Source: Parcubacteria group bacterium M6-OD1-3
GTDB taxonomy: Bacteria > Patescibacteriota > Minisyncoccia > Moranbacterales > UBA9337
Assembly: GCA_003056165.1 (NCBI GenBank)
Contig: LSNR01000019.1
Span: 1-40,637, forward strand
Direction: 5' to 3'
Length of the DNA: 40,637 nucleotides
The translations under genes and the position numbers were made by a program. The notes under the pieces were generated by a model that was not told where the DNA came from, searched no databases, and saw only the letters and a program-made list of their open reading frames with translations. This document shows, piece after piece, positions 1-7,581 of this stretch; within the stretch, counting starts at the first letter, position 1, and each line of letters starts with the position of its first letter.

Positions 1-1
1 A

Positions 2-400
2 GGAACAACTTCAACAACTCTATCAATAACAACAAACGAAAACTCAACTTGTAAATACACTACAACAGCAAATACACCCTATAACAGTATAACTTCTAAT
101 CCACCAACTAGCGGAACTTTCACAACTACAGGAACAACAACTCATTCAACCACAATCACAGGACTAACTAATGGAAGTTCATATAACTATTACCTAAGAT
201 GCAGTGATACAACAGGAAATGTTAATACCACAGATACAACAATAACTTTCTCCATAAGCAACCAAACTTACAATCTATCAAACTTTACCTCCCTAGTAAC
301 TAACTGGCTAGGAATAGGAGACAGTAATTCTGATATTAATAATGATGGAGTTGTTAATACCAGAGATCTGGGGATTATGATGAGTAGTTGGGGTGAGTAG
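2..400 (+). CDS. C-terminal part of a secreted FN3-like protein with a dockerin-like repeat (5' end outside window)
   Basis: The frame starting at base 2 is open to the TAG at 398-400. The ORF track missed it because the start lies outside the window. It encodes a Thr/Ser/Asn-rich stretch with a fibronectin-III-like ending (TITGLTNGSSYNYYLRC, SDTTGN), then a linker and one dockerin-like calcium loop (DINNDGVVNTRDLGIMMSSW). The GDxNxDxxxN pattern and the RDLGIMMSSWG helix are typical of type I dockerin repeats. Only one repeat is visible, whereas classical dockerins carry two. In this kind of genome such tails end long extracellular proteins, so a surface or secreted location is inferred. The true length and the remaining domains are unknown. 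Codon use is rich in ACA and GGA, as in the giant surface gene at the other end of the window. Confidence 0.8.
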   Translation, partial: GTTSTTLSITTNENSTCKYTTTANTPYNSITSNPPTSGTFTTTGTTTHSTTITGLTNGSSYNYYLRCSDTTGNVNTTDTTITFSISNQTYNLSNFTSLVTNWLGIGDSNSDINNDGVVNTRDLGIMMSSWGE

Positions 401-560
401 CATAGAGCATAAAATATGGAGCATAAAACATAGAATGTAAAACATAAATTATAAAACAAAAAGTATAAAACATAGCTGAGTAAAGCGAAGTCCGTCCGCC
501 TAGGCGGATGTAAATATTCTTGGTGGAAGCAGATTAGGGATAAGAAGATTGATGAGAAAT
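401..560. repeat. AT-rich intergenic repeat, copy 1, with a 14-bp palindrome
   Basis: After the stop codon comes an array of degenerate units of the form ATAAAACATAGA. It includes a 20-bp block at 451-470 (ATAAAACAAAAAGTATAAAA) that recurs exactly at 1941-1960. Next is CTGAGTAAAGCGAAGT and a perfect palindrome TCCGCCTAGGCGGA at 495-508, then GGATGTAAA. The same order of motifs, decayed, is found at about 1870-1930 on the other side of the ATPase gene. The minus-strand ORF 268..576 of the track is a translation of this repeat and is not a gene. I see no other gene in 401-630. Confidence 0.6.
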
Positions 561-630
561 AGAAATAATTTGACAAAAATCACTGAATTTGCTAAAATAT
601 AGACAGTTAATTAGCTGAATTTATACTAAT

Positions 631-1797
631 ATGTCTAATAATGATATTTTTAGAAATGCTTTAGGACAATTAAAGGAAAAATTATCTCCGGAAACAGTGG
701 TGGTTTTGTATGGGCCAAGACGAACTGGTAAAACTTTTTTGCTTAAAAAAATAGCAAAAGATTTAATAAAGAAAGAAGAAATCTTATTTGTAAATGGTGA
801 ATTTTTTGAGACGCAAAGATGGTTATCATCGCAAAATCCAAAATTGATGAAACAGTATATTGGAAATGCTAATATTTTTATTGTTGATGAAGCGCAAAAA
901 GTTCCCAATATAGGACAGAATTTAAAATTATTAGTTGATACTTATCCAAAATTGAAAATAATTGCCAGTGGTTCAGCTTCTTTTGACTTAGCTAAGCAAG
1001 TCGGAGAGCCGTTAACTGGTCGCAAAAAAACAGTTAGTCTATTTCCTATATCGGTGTCGGAAGTAATAGAGACTTACGGCAGAGAATACTATGAGTCTCT
1101 TTTTGAAGAAAATTTAATATTTGGTTTTTATCCAAAATTATTTTCTTTAAAATCTCGGCAAGAAAAAAAGGAATATTTAGAAGAATTGACAAATGCTTAT
1201 CTTTTTAAAGATATATTGGAAATGGATGGAATTCGTAATTCTAAAAAAATTAAAGATTTACTGCGATTGTTAGCTTTTCAAATCGGCAAAGAAGTTTCTT
1301 TGCAGGAATTGGGAAGTTCTCTCGATTTACATAAAGACACAGTTTTCAAATACCTTGATTTATTAGAAAAATCTTTTGTAATTATTAATATTCGAGGATT
1401 TTCTCGCAATTTACGAAAAGAAGTCAATAAAACATCCCGTTATTATTTTTATGACAATGGTATCCGGAATGCTTTAATTAATAATTTTAATGATATTGGT
1501 TTACGAAATGATATTGGAGAACTATGGGAAAATTTTGTAATTATTGAAAGAATAAAAAAGCAATCCTATCAATCAATTTATTCTAATAATTATTTTTGGC
1601 GTACTTATGATCAAAAGGAAATTGACTGGGTAGAAGAGAGGGATGGGAAATTATATGGGTATGAAATTAAATGGAATGATAAAAAGAAAGTAAAAGAACC
1701 AAAGTTGTGGAAAGAAACTTATGATAATGCAGAATTTAAAGTTATAAACAAAGAAAACTATTTGGAGTTTGTGACGGATAATAATGGGGGTGAATAA
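631..1797 (+). CDS. AAA_14 / DUF4143-type ATP-binding protein
   Basis: A 388-residue protein with a Walker A loop GPRRTGKT near residues 28-35 and a Walker B IFIVDEAQ near 82-88. It has the sensor-like IIASGSASFDL near 110 and a C-terminal part of DUF4143 type, ending in a nuclease-like fold signature (WRTYDQKEIDWV...GYEIKW). This is the family of archaeal/bacterial AAA_14 ATPases fused to DUF4143, widespread in CPR and archaeal genomes. The family's function is not well established; links to toxin-antitoxin or mobile elements have been suggested. The ATG at 631 is the first start and has no clear Shine-Dalgarno. The gene stands alone and is flanked by two copies of an intergenic repeat, which suggests it was acquired as a cassette. 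Confidence 0.85.
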   Translation: MSNNDIFRNALGQLKEKLSPETVVVLYGPRRTGKTFLLKKIAKDLIKKEEILFVNGEFFETQRWLSSQNPKLMKQYIGNANIFIVDEAQKVPNIGQNLKLLVDTYPKLKIIASGSASFDLAKQVGEPLTGRKKTVSLFPISVSEVIETYGREYYESLFEENLIFGFYPKLFSLKSRQEKKEYLEELTNAYLFKDILEMDGIRNSKKIKDLLRLLAFQIGKEVSLQELGSSLDLHKDTVFKYLDLLEKSFVIINIRGFSRNLRKEVNKTSRYYFYDNGIRNALINNFNDIGLRNDIGELWENFVIIERIKKQSYQSIYSNNYFWRTYDQKEIDWVEERDGKLYGYEIKWNDKKKVKEPKLWKETYDNAEFKVINKENYLEFVTDNNGGE

Positions 1798-2063
1798 AAT
1801 TAACTAAGAAAGGAAAAGTTAATTAATTTCGAGGTTGAAATAATGAGAAGCTCAAGTAAAACTAAAATATAACTGAGTGAAGTCTGCTTTGTGAAGAAGA
1901 TTTGTCCATTTAGGTGGATGTAAACACTTTGGGTAGAAATATAAAACAAAAAGTATAAAATATAGAATATAAAACAAAAAGCATAGAGCTAATATAAAAC
2001 ATTAAATCTTAAATTAATCATTTTCCCACGGCCGTGGGAAAATGATTGCCTATGAATTGTTAG
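1798..2063. repeat. Intergenic region with repeat copy 2 and a 32-bp perfect palindrome
   Basis: Bases 1870-1990 hold a decayed direct copy of the repeat found at 401-560: CTGAGTGAAGTC, then GTCCATTTAGGTGGATGTAAA in place of the perfect palindrome, then ATAAAACAAAAAGTATAAAA at 1941-1960 and GCATAGAGC at 1981-1989 (also at 400-408). Bases 2016-2047 are a perfect 32-bp inverted repeat with no spacer around the GC-rich core CCCACGGCCGTGGG. The minus-strand ORF 1989..2201 has no family features and is rejected as a shadow. Confidence 0.6.
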
Positions 2064-2180
2064 ATGATGAACAGAATAATAACGAAAAGTGCGGAAGAGA
2101 CTAAGGAGTTGGGAATGAGAATAAAGGAAATTAAAGAGACTATAAAAAACAGAGAGGTCACTGTAGTGACTTCTATTTGA
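2064..2180 (+). pseudogene. Short ORF resembling the N-terminus of TsaE (possible remnant)
   Basis: This is a 38-codon ORF too short for the track. It starts at the double ATG 2064/2067 and ends with TGA at 2178-2180. Its beginning (IITKSAEETKELGMRIKE) looks like the N-terminal strand-helix of the t6A ATPase TsaE, whose members often begin with an ITxSxEET-xxLG pattern. The expected GDLGAGKTT P-loop never follows; the reading runs into a hairpin (2153-2174) and stops. I read it as a truncated remnant or a chance small peptide. The resemblance is from memory of the family, not a search, and the stretch is short, so confidence is low. Confidence 0.25.
2153..2174 (+). terminator. Stem-loop, possible terminator
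   Basis: AGAGGTCACT at 2153-2162 pairs with AGTGACTTCT at 2165-2174 (ten pairs, one G-U) around a two-base loop, followed by ATTTGATAT. The stem is strong for this AT-rich DNA, but the T-run after it is poor. It could end transcription from the left before the promoter at 2223. Confidence 0.35.
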
Positions 2181-2222
2181 TATGTAATTAAATAAATCCA
2201 AATAATTATTGTTTAAAATACA

Positions 2223-2250
2223 TTGAAAAAATATATATAGTTGTTATAAT
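2223..2250 (+). promoter_or_regulatory. Sigma70-type promoter for the membrane protein-udg pair
   Basis: TTGAAA at 2223-2228 and a perfect TATAAT at 2245-2250 with a 16-base spacer. The expected transcription start (about 2257) lies only some ten bases before the GTG start at 2266, so the mRNA would have a very short leader. Confidence 0.6.
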
Positions 2251-2265
2251 AAACATTGAGGTAGA

Positions 2266-2796
2266 GTGTCGATTTTTTTTAAACTTATTTTTATGTTTGC
2301 CTTTCAGGGTGTATTTACAAAATTTGGATTGCCGAGTGGATTGGCAGGCGATTTTTCTTTTTTAATATTTTTCTTTTTAGTGAGTGTTGTTTTCGGAATG
2401 TTAATTGGACGCTTTAGATTGATAAATGTATTAATAAATGTATATATTGCTGTAGCAATTTTAACTGTAATTCCGCACGAAATTTTAAAGCCTAATTCAG
2501 TAGCGACATTATTTATTTTTATTATTTCCGTATTAATACTTACTTTAATAGATAGTCATCTTTTTGATATTCATATTTCCGGTTCCGGCGGTAGCTTTTT
2601 TTGGCGATTGTTTGTGATGAGTTTCTTTGAGGCGGGCTTGATTTTTAGTGTTTTAATTTCTTTTTGGGGGACAAAAACAATGGCAAATTATTTCTCTATG
2701 GATATCTACAATTTGTTTGCATCTGTTTATTCTAGGATTTTTTGGATGTTAGCACCATTGTTTGTTTTATTTTTTATAAATAAAAAGGAAAAATAA
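2266..2796 (+). CDS. Hypothetical integral membrane protein
   Basis: A 176-residue, very hydrophobic protein with about five or six membrane segments: near residues 2-20, 28-46, 50-70, 80-98, 112-135 and 150-172. It ends in the charged tail NKKEK. I do not recognise a named family. The track start is GTG 2266, preceded by GAGGTAGA. A later ATG at 2290 would remove part of the first segment, so GTG is preferred, but the start is uncertain. The gene is four bases upstream of the udg start and probably shares its transcript from the promoter at 2223-2250. No catalytic motif is visible. Confidence 0.7.
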   Translation: MSIFFKLIFMFAFQGVFTKFGLPSGLAGDFSFLIFFFLVSVVFGMLIGRFRLINVLINVYIAVAILTVIPHEILKPNSVATLFIFIISVLILTLIDSHLFDIHISGSGGSFFWRLFVMSFFEAGLIFSVLISFWGTKTMANYFSMDIYNLFASVYSRIFWMLAPLFVLFFINKKEK

Positions 2797-2800
2797 TTGT

Positions 2801-3382
2801 ATGAATAAAAAGCAGACACTTGAAAAATTGCAGAAAAAAATGTTAGCTTGCAAAAAGTGTCAGTTGCGAAATAGCTGTCATCAAGTTGTACCTGGTGCTG
2901 GTTCCGCTGTAGCAAAAATTATGTTTATTGGTGAAGGTCCAGGCGCTAAAGAAGATGAATTAGGAAAGCCGTTCGTTGGCGCATCGGGAAAATTTTTAGA
3001 TGAAATGCTAGCGATTATCAAATTAAAAAGGGGAGATATTTATATTGCCAATATCGTTAAATGTCGTCCACCGAGTAATAGAGATCCCTTACCGGAAGAA
3101 AAAGAAATTTGTTGGAATTGGCTAGAGCAACAAATTAAAATTATTCGACCAAAACTAATCGTTACATTGGGGCGTCATTCTATGGAAAGTTTTTTGCCGG
3201 GACAAAAAATTTCTGAGTGTCACGGTAAAGCACTTCGTAGAGAAATTCCAAACTTGGGAAAGCAGGTTTTTTTTACGCTCTATCATCCTGCTGCTGCACT
3301 ATATAATGGTTCAATGAGAGAAATCCTGATTAAAGATTTTAAAAAAATTCCAAAAGTATTAGAACTTGTTGAAAAAAAGTAA
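2801..3382 (+). CDS. udg: Family 4 uracil-DNA glycosylase (Fe-S type)
   Basis: A 193-residue enzyme that removes uracil from DNA as the first step of base-excision repair. The four cysteines expected to hold the [4Fe-4S] cluster are visible: C17 and C20 in LACKKCQLR, C88 in IVKCRPP and C104 in EICWNW. Motif 1 is GEGPGAKEDE (residues 44-53) and motif 3 is YHPAAALY with H162. Length and motif order match thermophilic-type family 4 UDGs, which are common in CPR bacteria and differ from the Ung family. It follows the membrane protein by four bases and ends at a strong bidirectional terminator. Confidence 0.93.
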   Translation: MNKKQTLEKLQKKMLACKKCQLRNSCHQVVPGAGSAVAKIMFIGEGPGAKEDELGKPFVGASGKFLDEMLAIIKLKRGDIYIANIVKCRPPSNRDPLPEEKEICWNWLEQQIKIIRPKLIVTLGRHSMESFLPGQKISECHGKALRREIPNLGKQVFFTLYHPAAALYNGSMREILIKDFKKIPKVLELVEKK

Positions 3383-3390
3383 TTCAATTC

Positions 3391-3427
3391 AATTATAAAA
3401 ACGACCCTAAAGGTCGTTTTTATAATT
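3391..3427. terminator. Bidirectional Rho-independent terminator between udg and ybaB
   Basis: A 16-bp arm at 3391-3406 pairs perfectly with 3412-3427 around the loop CTAAA. The core is AAAACGACC/GGTCGTTTT, so each strand has an A-run before and a T-run after the stem. It lies between convergent genes and would serve both. Confidence 0.9.
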
Positions 3428-3438
3428 TTGGATACAAA

Positions 3439-3696
3439 TTAAAATGACGGCATTTCCATATTTCCAGATTTCATTTCTTTTTGCATTTTCTTTTGAATAT
3501 TTTTCATTGCACTATTAATAGATTTGACAATATTTTTTTCCAAATCTTTTGACTCACGAGCTTGGTCGCTAACTTGAACACTTAGAATTTTCATTGAGCC
3601 GTTTACAGTTACCTTAATTCCTTTATAATCTTCGGTGGAAGTAATTCCTTCTAACATTTTTTTCATCTGGTACAATTGTTTCATTTTGTCTAACAT
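3439..3696 (-). CDS. ybaB: YbaB/EbfC family nucleoid-associated protein
   Basis: An 85-residue protein of the YbaB/EbfC family, dimeric DNA-binding proteins often encoded near recombination genes. The N-terminal helix MLDKMKQLYQMKKMLEG is followed by the beta-hairpin core (GIKVTVNGSMKILSVQVSD) and the long C-terminal helix (LEKNIVKSINSAMKNIQKKMQKEM). The usual length is about 100-110; here the N-terminal Gln/Met-rich part is shortened. It is monocistronic on the minus strand, with its own extended -10 promoter and a shared terminator at the 3' side. Confidence 0.88.
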   Translation of the reverse strand: MLDKMKQLYQMKKMLEGITSTEDYKGIKVTVNGSMKILSVQVSDQARESKDLEKNIVKSINSAMKNIQKKMQKEMKSGNMEMPSF

Positions 3697-3728
3697 ATTT
3701 TTTAAATAAATAATTATTAAGTGTTTTA

Positions 3729-3758
3729 ATTATAGCATTGACACAAAGAATTTTACAA
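3729..3758 (-). promoter_or_regulatory. Extended -10 promoter for ybaB
   Basis: On the minus strand TTGTAA (3753-3758) and TATAAT (3729-3734) are 18 bases apart, with TGC just before the -10 (TGCTATAAT, extended -10). The promoter lies in the divergent space between ybaB and ychF. No equally clear promoter for ychF is visible, although TTGACA at 3739-3744 on the plus strand could be its -35. Confidence 0.6.
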
Positions 3759-3805
3759 GTCAAAATAAGAATAGAATTTTAAATGTTAATAATAGCTTAT
3801 ATCAT

Positions 3806-4855
3806 ATGAAAATTGGAATTGTGGGATTACCCAATGTTGGGAAGTCGACGCTTTTTAAAGCAATTACTAAAAATAGTGTGGATATTAACAATTATCCGTT
3901 TTGTACCATTGAACCTAACATTGGTGTGGTGGAAGTTCCTGATGAAAGATTGGATAAATTAAGCGAGATGAGTAAAAGTAAAAAAACTATTAAGGCGATA
4001 ATTGAGTTTGTGGATATTGCCGGATTGGTTAAAGGTGCCTCAAAAGGTGAGGGTTTGGGAAATAAATTTTTGGCGAACATTCGTGAGGTAGATGCTATTG
4101 TTCAGGTTGTACGAGTTTTTAAAAATGATGATATAGTACATGTTCACAATAAAATTGATCCAGTTGGTGATATTGAAGTTATAAATACAGAATTAATTTT
4201 AGCGGACTTAGAAACTGTAAATAAACGAATTGAAAGATTAGAAAGGGATGTTAAAAGAAATGATAAAGAGGCAATAATTAAATTGGAAACAGTTAAAAAA
4301 ATACAAAATGTATTAGAGAAAGGAAAACTTGCCAATGAAACAAAGCTAAATAATAATGATGATATTGTAAGAATGGCGGTAAAAGAGTTGACCTTACTCA
4401 CGATGAAACCGTTTTTGTATGCTTATAATGTTTCAGATTTAGATGAAGTTTTAAATGAATATTTAGAAGCTAAAGAATATATTAAATTGGATATAAAAAT
4501 TGAAGAAGAGTTGGGTGAAATGACAACGGAAGAAATTAGAGAACTTGGTCTTGAAACGGGACTTAATAAGCTTATTAAAAAATCTTATGAACTTCTCGAA
4601 CTGATAACTTTTTTAACTACCGGAGAAGAAGAGAGTCGTGCTTGGACAATAAAGAAAAATTCTACAGCACCAATGGCGGGAAGTGCAATTCATAACGACT
4701 TTCAAAAAAAATTTGTTTGTGCTGAGGTAATTCATTGGAATGAGCTTTTAAAGTTTGGCTCAATGTCCAAAGCTAGAGAAACGGGAAAAGTAAATACCGT
4801 TGGAAAAGATTATATTGTGCAGGACGGTGATGTAATCGAATTTAAAGCAGGGTAA
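3806..4855 (+). CDS. ychF: Obg-like ATPase YchF
   Basis: A 349-residue TRAFAC-class P-loop protein of the Obg/YchF group that prefers ATP and binds ribosomes; the family is also linked to redox stress. G1 is GLPNVGKST (residues 7-15), the switch region has NYPFCTIEPN, G3 is DIAGLVKGASKGEGLGN, and the G4 region is YNVSDLD rather than NKxD, as expected for YchF. A coiled-coil insertion follows (ERLERDVKRNDKEA), and the C-terminus is a TGS domain (FVCAEVIHWNELL ... GKDYIVQDGDVIEFKAG). It is about 15 residues shorter than the E. coli protein. The ATG has no Shine-Dalgarno. Confidence 0.95.
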   Translation: MKIGIVGLPNVGKSTLFKAITKNSVDINNYPFCTIEPNIGVVEVPDERLDKLSEMSKSKKTIKAIIEFVDIAGLVKGASKGEGLGNKFLANIREVDAIVQVVRVFKNDDIVHVHNKIDPVGDIEVINTELILADLETVNKRIERLERDVKRNDKEAIIKLETVKKIQNVLEKGKLANETKLNNNDDIVRMAVKELTLLTMKPFLYAYNVSDLDEVLNEYLEAKEYIKLDIKIEEELGEMTTEEIRELGLETGLNKLIKKSYELLELITFLTTGEEESRAWTIKKNSTAPMAGSAIHNDFQKKFVCAEVIHWNELLKFGSMSKARETGKVNTVGKDYIVQDGDVIEFKAG

Positions 4856-4888
4856 AAATTTTCTTATCCCTTATCCATTTTAGTTTAC

Positions 4889-4917
4889 TTATCATATTTG
4901 TAAAAATCTGTTAAAAT
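4889..4917 (+). promoter_or_regulatory. Probable promoter for the PBP gene
   Basis: TAAAAT at 4912-4917 sits in the context TGTTAAAATGAAAATATAA, which recurs with small changes before 19061 (18987) and before the MerR-like gene (32455). TTATCA at 4889-4894 is a weak -35 with a 17-base spacer. Confidence 0.4.
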
Positions 4918-4938
4918 GAAAATATAAGACTAGAATTC

Positions 4939-7455
4939 ATGTATCATAAAAAAACTGGTAAAGATAATAATAAAAAAAGATCCTGGGGGAAAATTATTTT
5001 CAGAATAGTTGTTTCCCTTTTCGTGCTGGGAGTTATTTCCGTAATTGGTGTGTTTGCTTATTTTGCCAAAGATTTACCAAATCCGAATAAAGTTAATAAA
5101 CGAGTAATAGCACAATCTACAAAAATTTATGATCGCACCGGACAGCATTTACTTTACGAAATTCATGGAGAAGAAAAAAGAACACTCATTCCATTTAATC
5201 AAATGGGAGACAATATAAAAAATGCCACGATTGTTTTGGAGGATAAAGATTTCTACTATCATCACGGAATAAAACTGACATCCATTATGAGGGCAATGCT
5301 AAAAGATGTTCTTAAGCGAGGAGCGGCACAAGGAGGTTCGACTATTACACAACAACTTGTTAAAAATTCAATATTAACCAGAGAGCGGACGATGAGCAGA
5401 AAAATTAAGGAAGTAATATTGTCATTTGAAATTGAGCAAAAATTTTCCAAAGATGAAATTTTGAAAATGTATCTAAATGAAATTCCTTATGGTTCAAATG
5501 CTTACGGAATTGAAGCAGCTGCAAAAACTTTTTTTGGAAAATCTGCTAGAGATTTAACAATAGACGAAGCAGCTTTATTAGCATCACTTCCTAAAGCCCC
5601 AACTTACTATTCTCCATTTGGTTCTCATCGAGATAGATTGAAATCTCGGCAAGAAATGGCTATAAATAGTTTGGCGGAACTTGGCTATATCTCTAAAGAA
5701 GAAGCAGAGAATGCTAAACAGATTGATATCTTTAAGAAAATAGTTGTTCGTCAAGAAAATATGCAAGCTCCACACTTTGTAATGTATGTTAAGGAATATT
5801 TAGATAATAAATATGGTGAGCAAGAAATGAAAGAAGGCGGACTAAGTGTTTATACTACATTGGATTGGGATAAGCAACAAATTGCTGAAAAAGTTGTTAA
5901 AGAAGGTGCGGAGAAAAATTTAAAAAAATGGAACGCAGAGAACGCTGCTTTAGTGGCGATTGACGCAAAGACTGGACAAATTTTAGCAATGGTTGGAAGC
6001 AAAGATTACTTCGACAAATCAATTGATGGACAAGTTAATGTAGCACTTAGTAGACGACAACCAGGATCTTCTTTTAAACCCTATGTTTATTTAACAGCTT
6101 TTACAAAAGGGTATTTGCCAGAGACAATTCTTTATGATGTAGAAACTGATTTTAATAAAGGTAGCGATGATGATTATATTCCACAAAACTATGATGGAAA
6201 ATTTCGTGGTCCGGTTAAAATGCAAGAGGCGTTGGGAATGTCGCTAAATGTTCCAGCAGTTAAAACACTTTATCTTGTGGGAGTAAAAGATGCTATTAAA
6301 ATGGCAAAAGACTTGGGGATTACCGGATTGAATTATCCAGATCGTTATGGATTGTCGCTGGTTCTTGGTGGCGGTGAGGTGAGGTTATTAGACCATACCA
6401 ATGCCTTTGCAACATTGGCAGATGGTGGAATTAAGCATAACAAGACTGCTATTCTTAGAATTGAAGATAAGGATAAAAAGATAATTGAAGAATTTAAAGA
6501 TAATCCAGGAGACCGAGTCGTAGAAGAAAAATATGTGGCAATGCTTGATTATATCATTTCCAATAATAAATTTCGAGCACCGGCTTTTGGGGAGCAAAAT
6601 CCTTTGCGATTTGATAATCGCCAAGTTGTCGCTAAGACTGGAACGACAAATGAATTTCGTGATGGTTGGACAATGGGATACACACCATCGATTGCTGTTG
6701 GAGTTTGGGCGGGAAATAATGACAATAGTCCAATGAAACCTGGGGCAGCAGGAGCTAATGTAGCATCACCTATCTGGAGAAGTTTTATGGATAGTGTTTT
6801 AGAAAATTACAATACTGAAGAGTTTCCAAAATATGACGAAGAAGAAGTTTTAAAAGAGGTTGACAAACCCATTCTCAAGGGAGATTTAGATATCAAAAAA
6901 AAGGTTGAAGTTTGTGAAATTCCTGGTGAAAAAAATAAATGGTGTTTGGCTAGTAAATATTGTCCAAATAAAGAAAGGAAGAAGAAAACTTTTGTGGAGG
7001 CACACAATATTCTCTGGTATGTTGATAAGAAAGATCCGCGTGGAGATATTCCGAAACATCCAGAAAAGGATGCTCAGTTTAATCGCTGGGAAGAAGCTGT
7101 GCAGAAGTGGTACAAAAAGAATAAAAAGAAAAAATATATTTTAGATAGCATCCCAGAAAAAGAATGTCGAGAAAATGATTTTACAAAGTATAAGCCAGAT
7201 GTTGATTTAAATGTTTCAAAACAAAACATTGCACAATTAAAAATTTCCGCTGATAGCAAAGCTGATTATGGAGTGGATAGTATCAAAATCTATGTAGATG
7301 GGCATGAAATTGGTTCAACAGGAAGTAGCTCAATCAGTCTTGTTTATGATGTTCCGGCAGAGAAAAATAATTCTACATTAAAAATTACAGCTAAGTTGAA
7401 GGATGAAAATGGAAATGAGACAGACGACAGTCAGAATGTTAATATTAGCTTTTAA
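4939..7455 (+). CDS. Class A penicillin-binding protein (PBP1a-type transglycosylase/transpeptidase)
   Basis: An 838-residue bifunctional peptidoglycan synthase. After a basic N-terminus, one membrane anchor spans about residues 18-42. The GT51 glycosyltransferase follows: EDKDFYYHHG with catalytic E101, GGSTITQQL at 122-130, and KMYLNEIPYGSNAYGIEAAA. The transpeptidase has SSFK with nucleophile S367, SLN at 425-427 and KTGT at 556-559. Beyond the catalytic part are about 240 extra residues: a short Cys-containing segment (CEIPGEKNKWCLASKYC) and a C-terminal beta-sandwich, Big-like domain (DSIKIYVDGHEIGS). Such tails are usual in Gram-positive-like PBPs and suggest cell-wall binding. It would build the wall outside the single membrane. 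Confidence 0.95.
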   Translation: MYHKKTGKDNNKKRSWGKIIFRIVVSLFVLGVISVIGVFAYFAKDLPNPNKVNKRVIAQSTKIYDRTGQHLLYEIHGEEKRTLIPFNQMGDNIKNATIVLEDKDFYYHHGIKLTSIMRAMLKDVLKRGAAQGGSTITQQLVKNSILTRERTMSRKIKEVILSFEIEQKFSKDEILKMYLNEIPYGSNAYGIEAAAKTFFGKSARDLTIDEAALLASLPKAPTYYSPFGSHRDRLKSRQEMAINSLAELGYISKEEAENAKQIDIFKKIVVRQENMQAPHFVMYVKEYLDNKYGEQEMKEGGLSVYTTLDWDKQQIAEKVVKEGAEKNLKKWNAENAALVAIDAKTGQILAMVGSKDYFDKSIDGQVNVALSRRQPGSSFKPYVYLTAFTKGYLPETILYDVETDFNKGSDDDYIPQNYDGKFRGPVKMQEALGMSLNVPAVKTLYLVGVKDAIKMAKDLGITGLNYPDRYGLSLVLGGGEVRLLDHTNAFATLADGGIKHNKTAILRIEDKDKKIIEEFKDNPGDRVVEEKYVAMLDYIISNNKFRAPAFGEQNPLRFDNRQVVAKTGTTNEFRDGWTMGYTPSIAVGVWAGNNDNSPMKPGAAGANVASPIWRSFMDSVLENYNTEEFPKYDEEEVLKEVDKPILKGDLDIKKKVEVCEIPGEKNKWCLASKYCPNKERKKKTFVEAHNILWYVDKKDPRGDIPKHPEKDAQFNRWEEAVQKWYKKNKKKKYILDSIPEKECRENDFTKYKPDVDLNVSKQNIAQLKISADSKADYGVDSIKIYVDGHEIGSTGSSSISLVYDVPAEKNNSTLKITAKLKDENGNETDDSQNVNISF

Positions 7456-7581
7456 AACAGTTGTGATTTAAAAAAATAGTCTAGCGATAGTTCTTCAGAA
7501 TGAGAATAATTTTTTTAGAACAAAAAATTGCAAATAGTATAGTATCGTATGAAACTGTGCTATTCGTGAAAAAAATTAAAA

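Noticed and set aside
268-576. Minus-strand ORF of 102 residues rich in Tyr/Phe/Leu
   Set aside because: It is the antisense reading of the 3' end of the dockerin-like gene and of the AT-rich repeat array; the apparent YVLYFLFY pattern only reflects the DNA repeat.
1989-2201. Minus-strand ORF of 70 residues
   Set aside because: It crosses the 32-bp palindrome and the hairpin, has no ribosome site or family pattern, and is best explained as chance.
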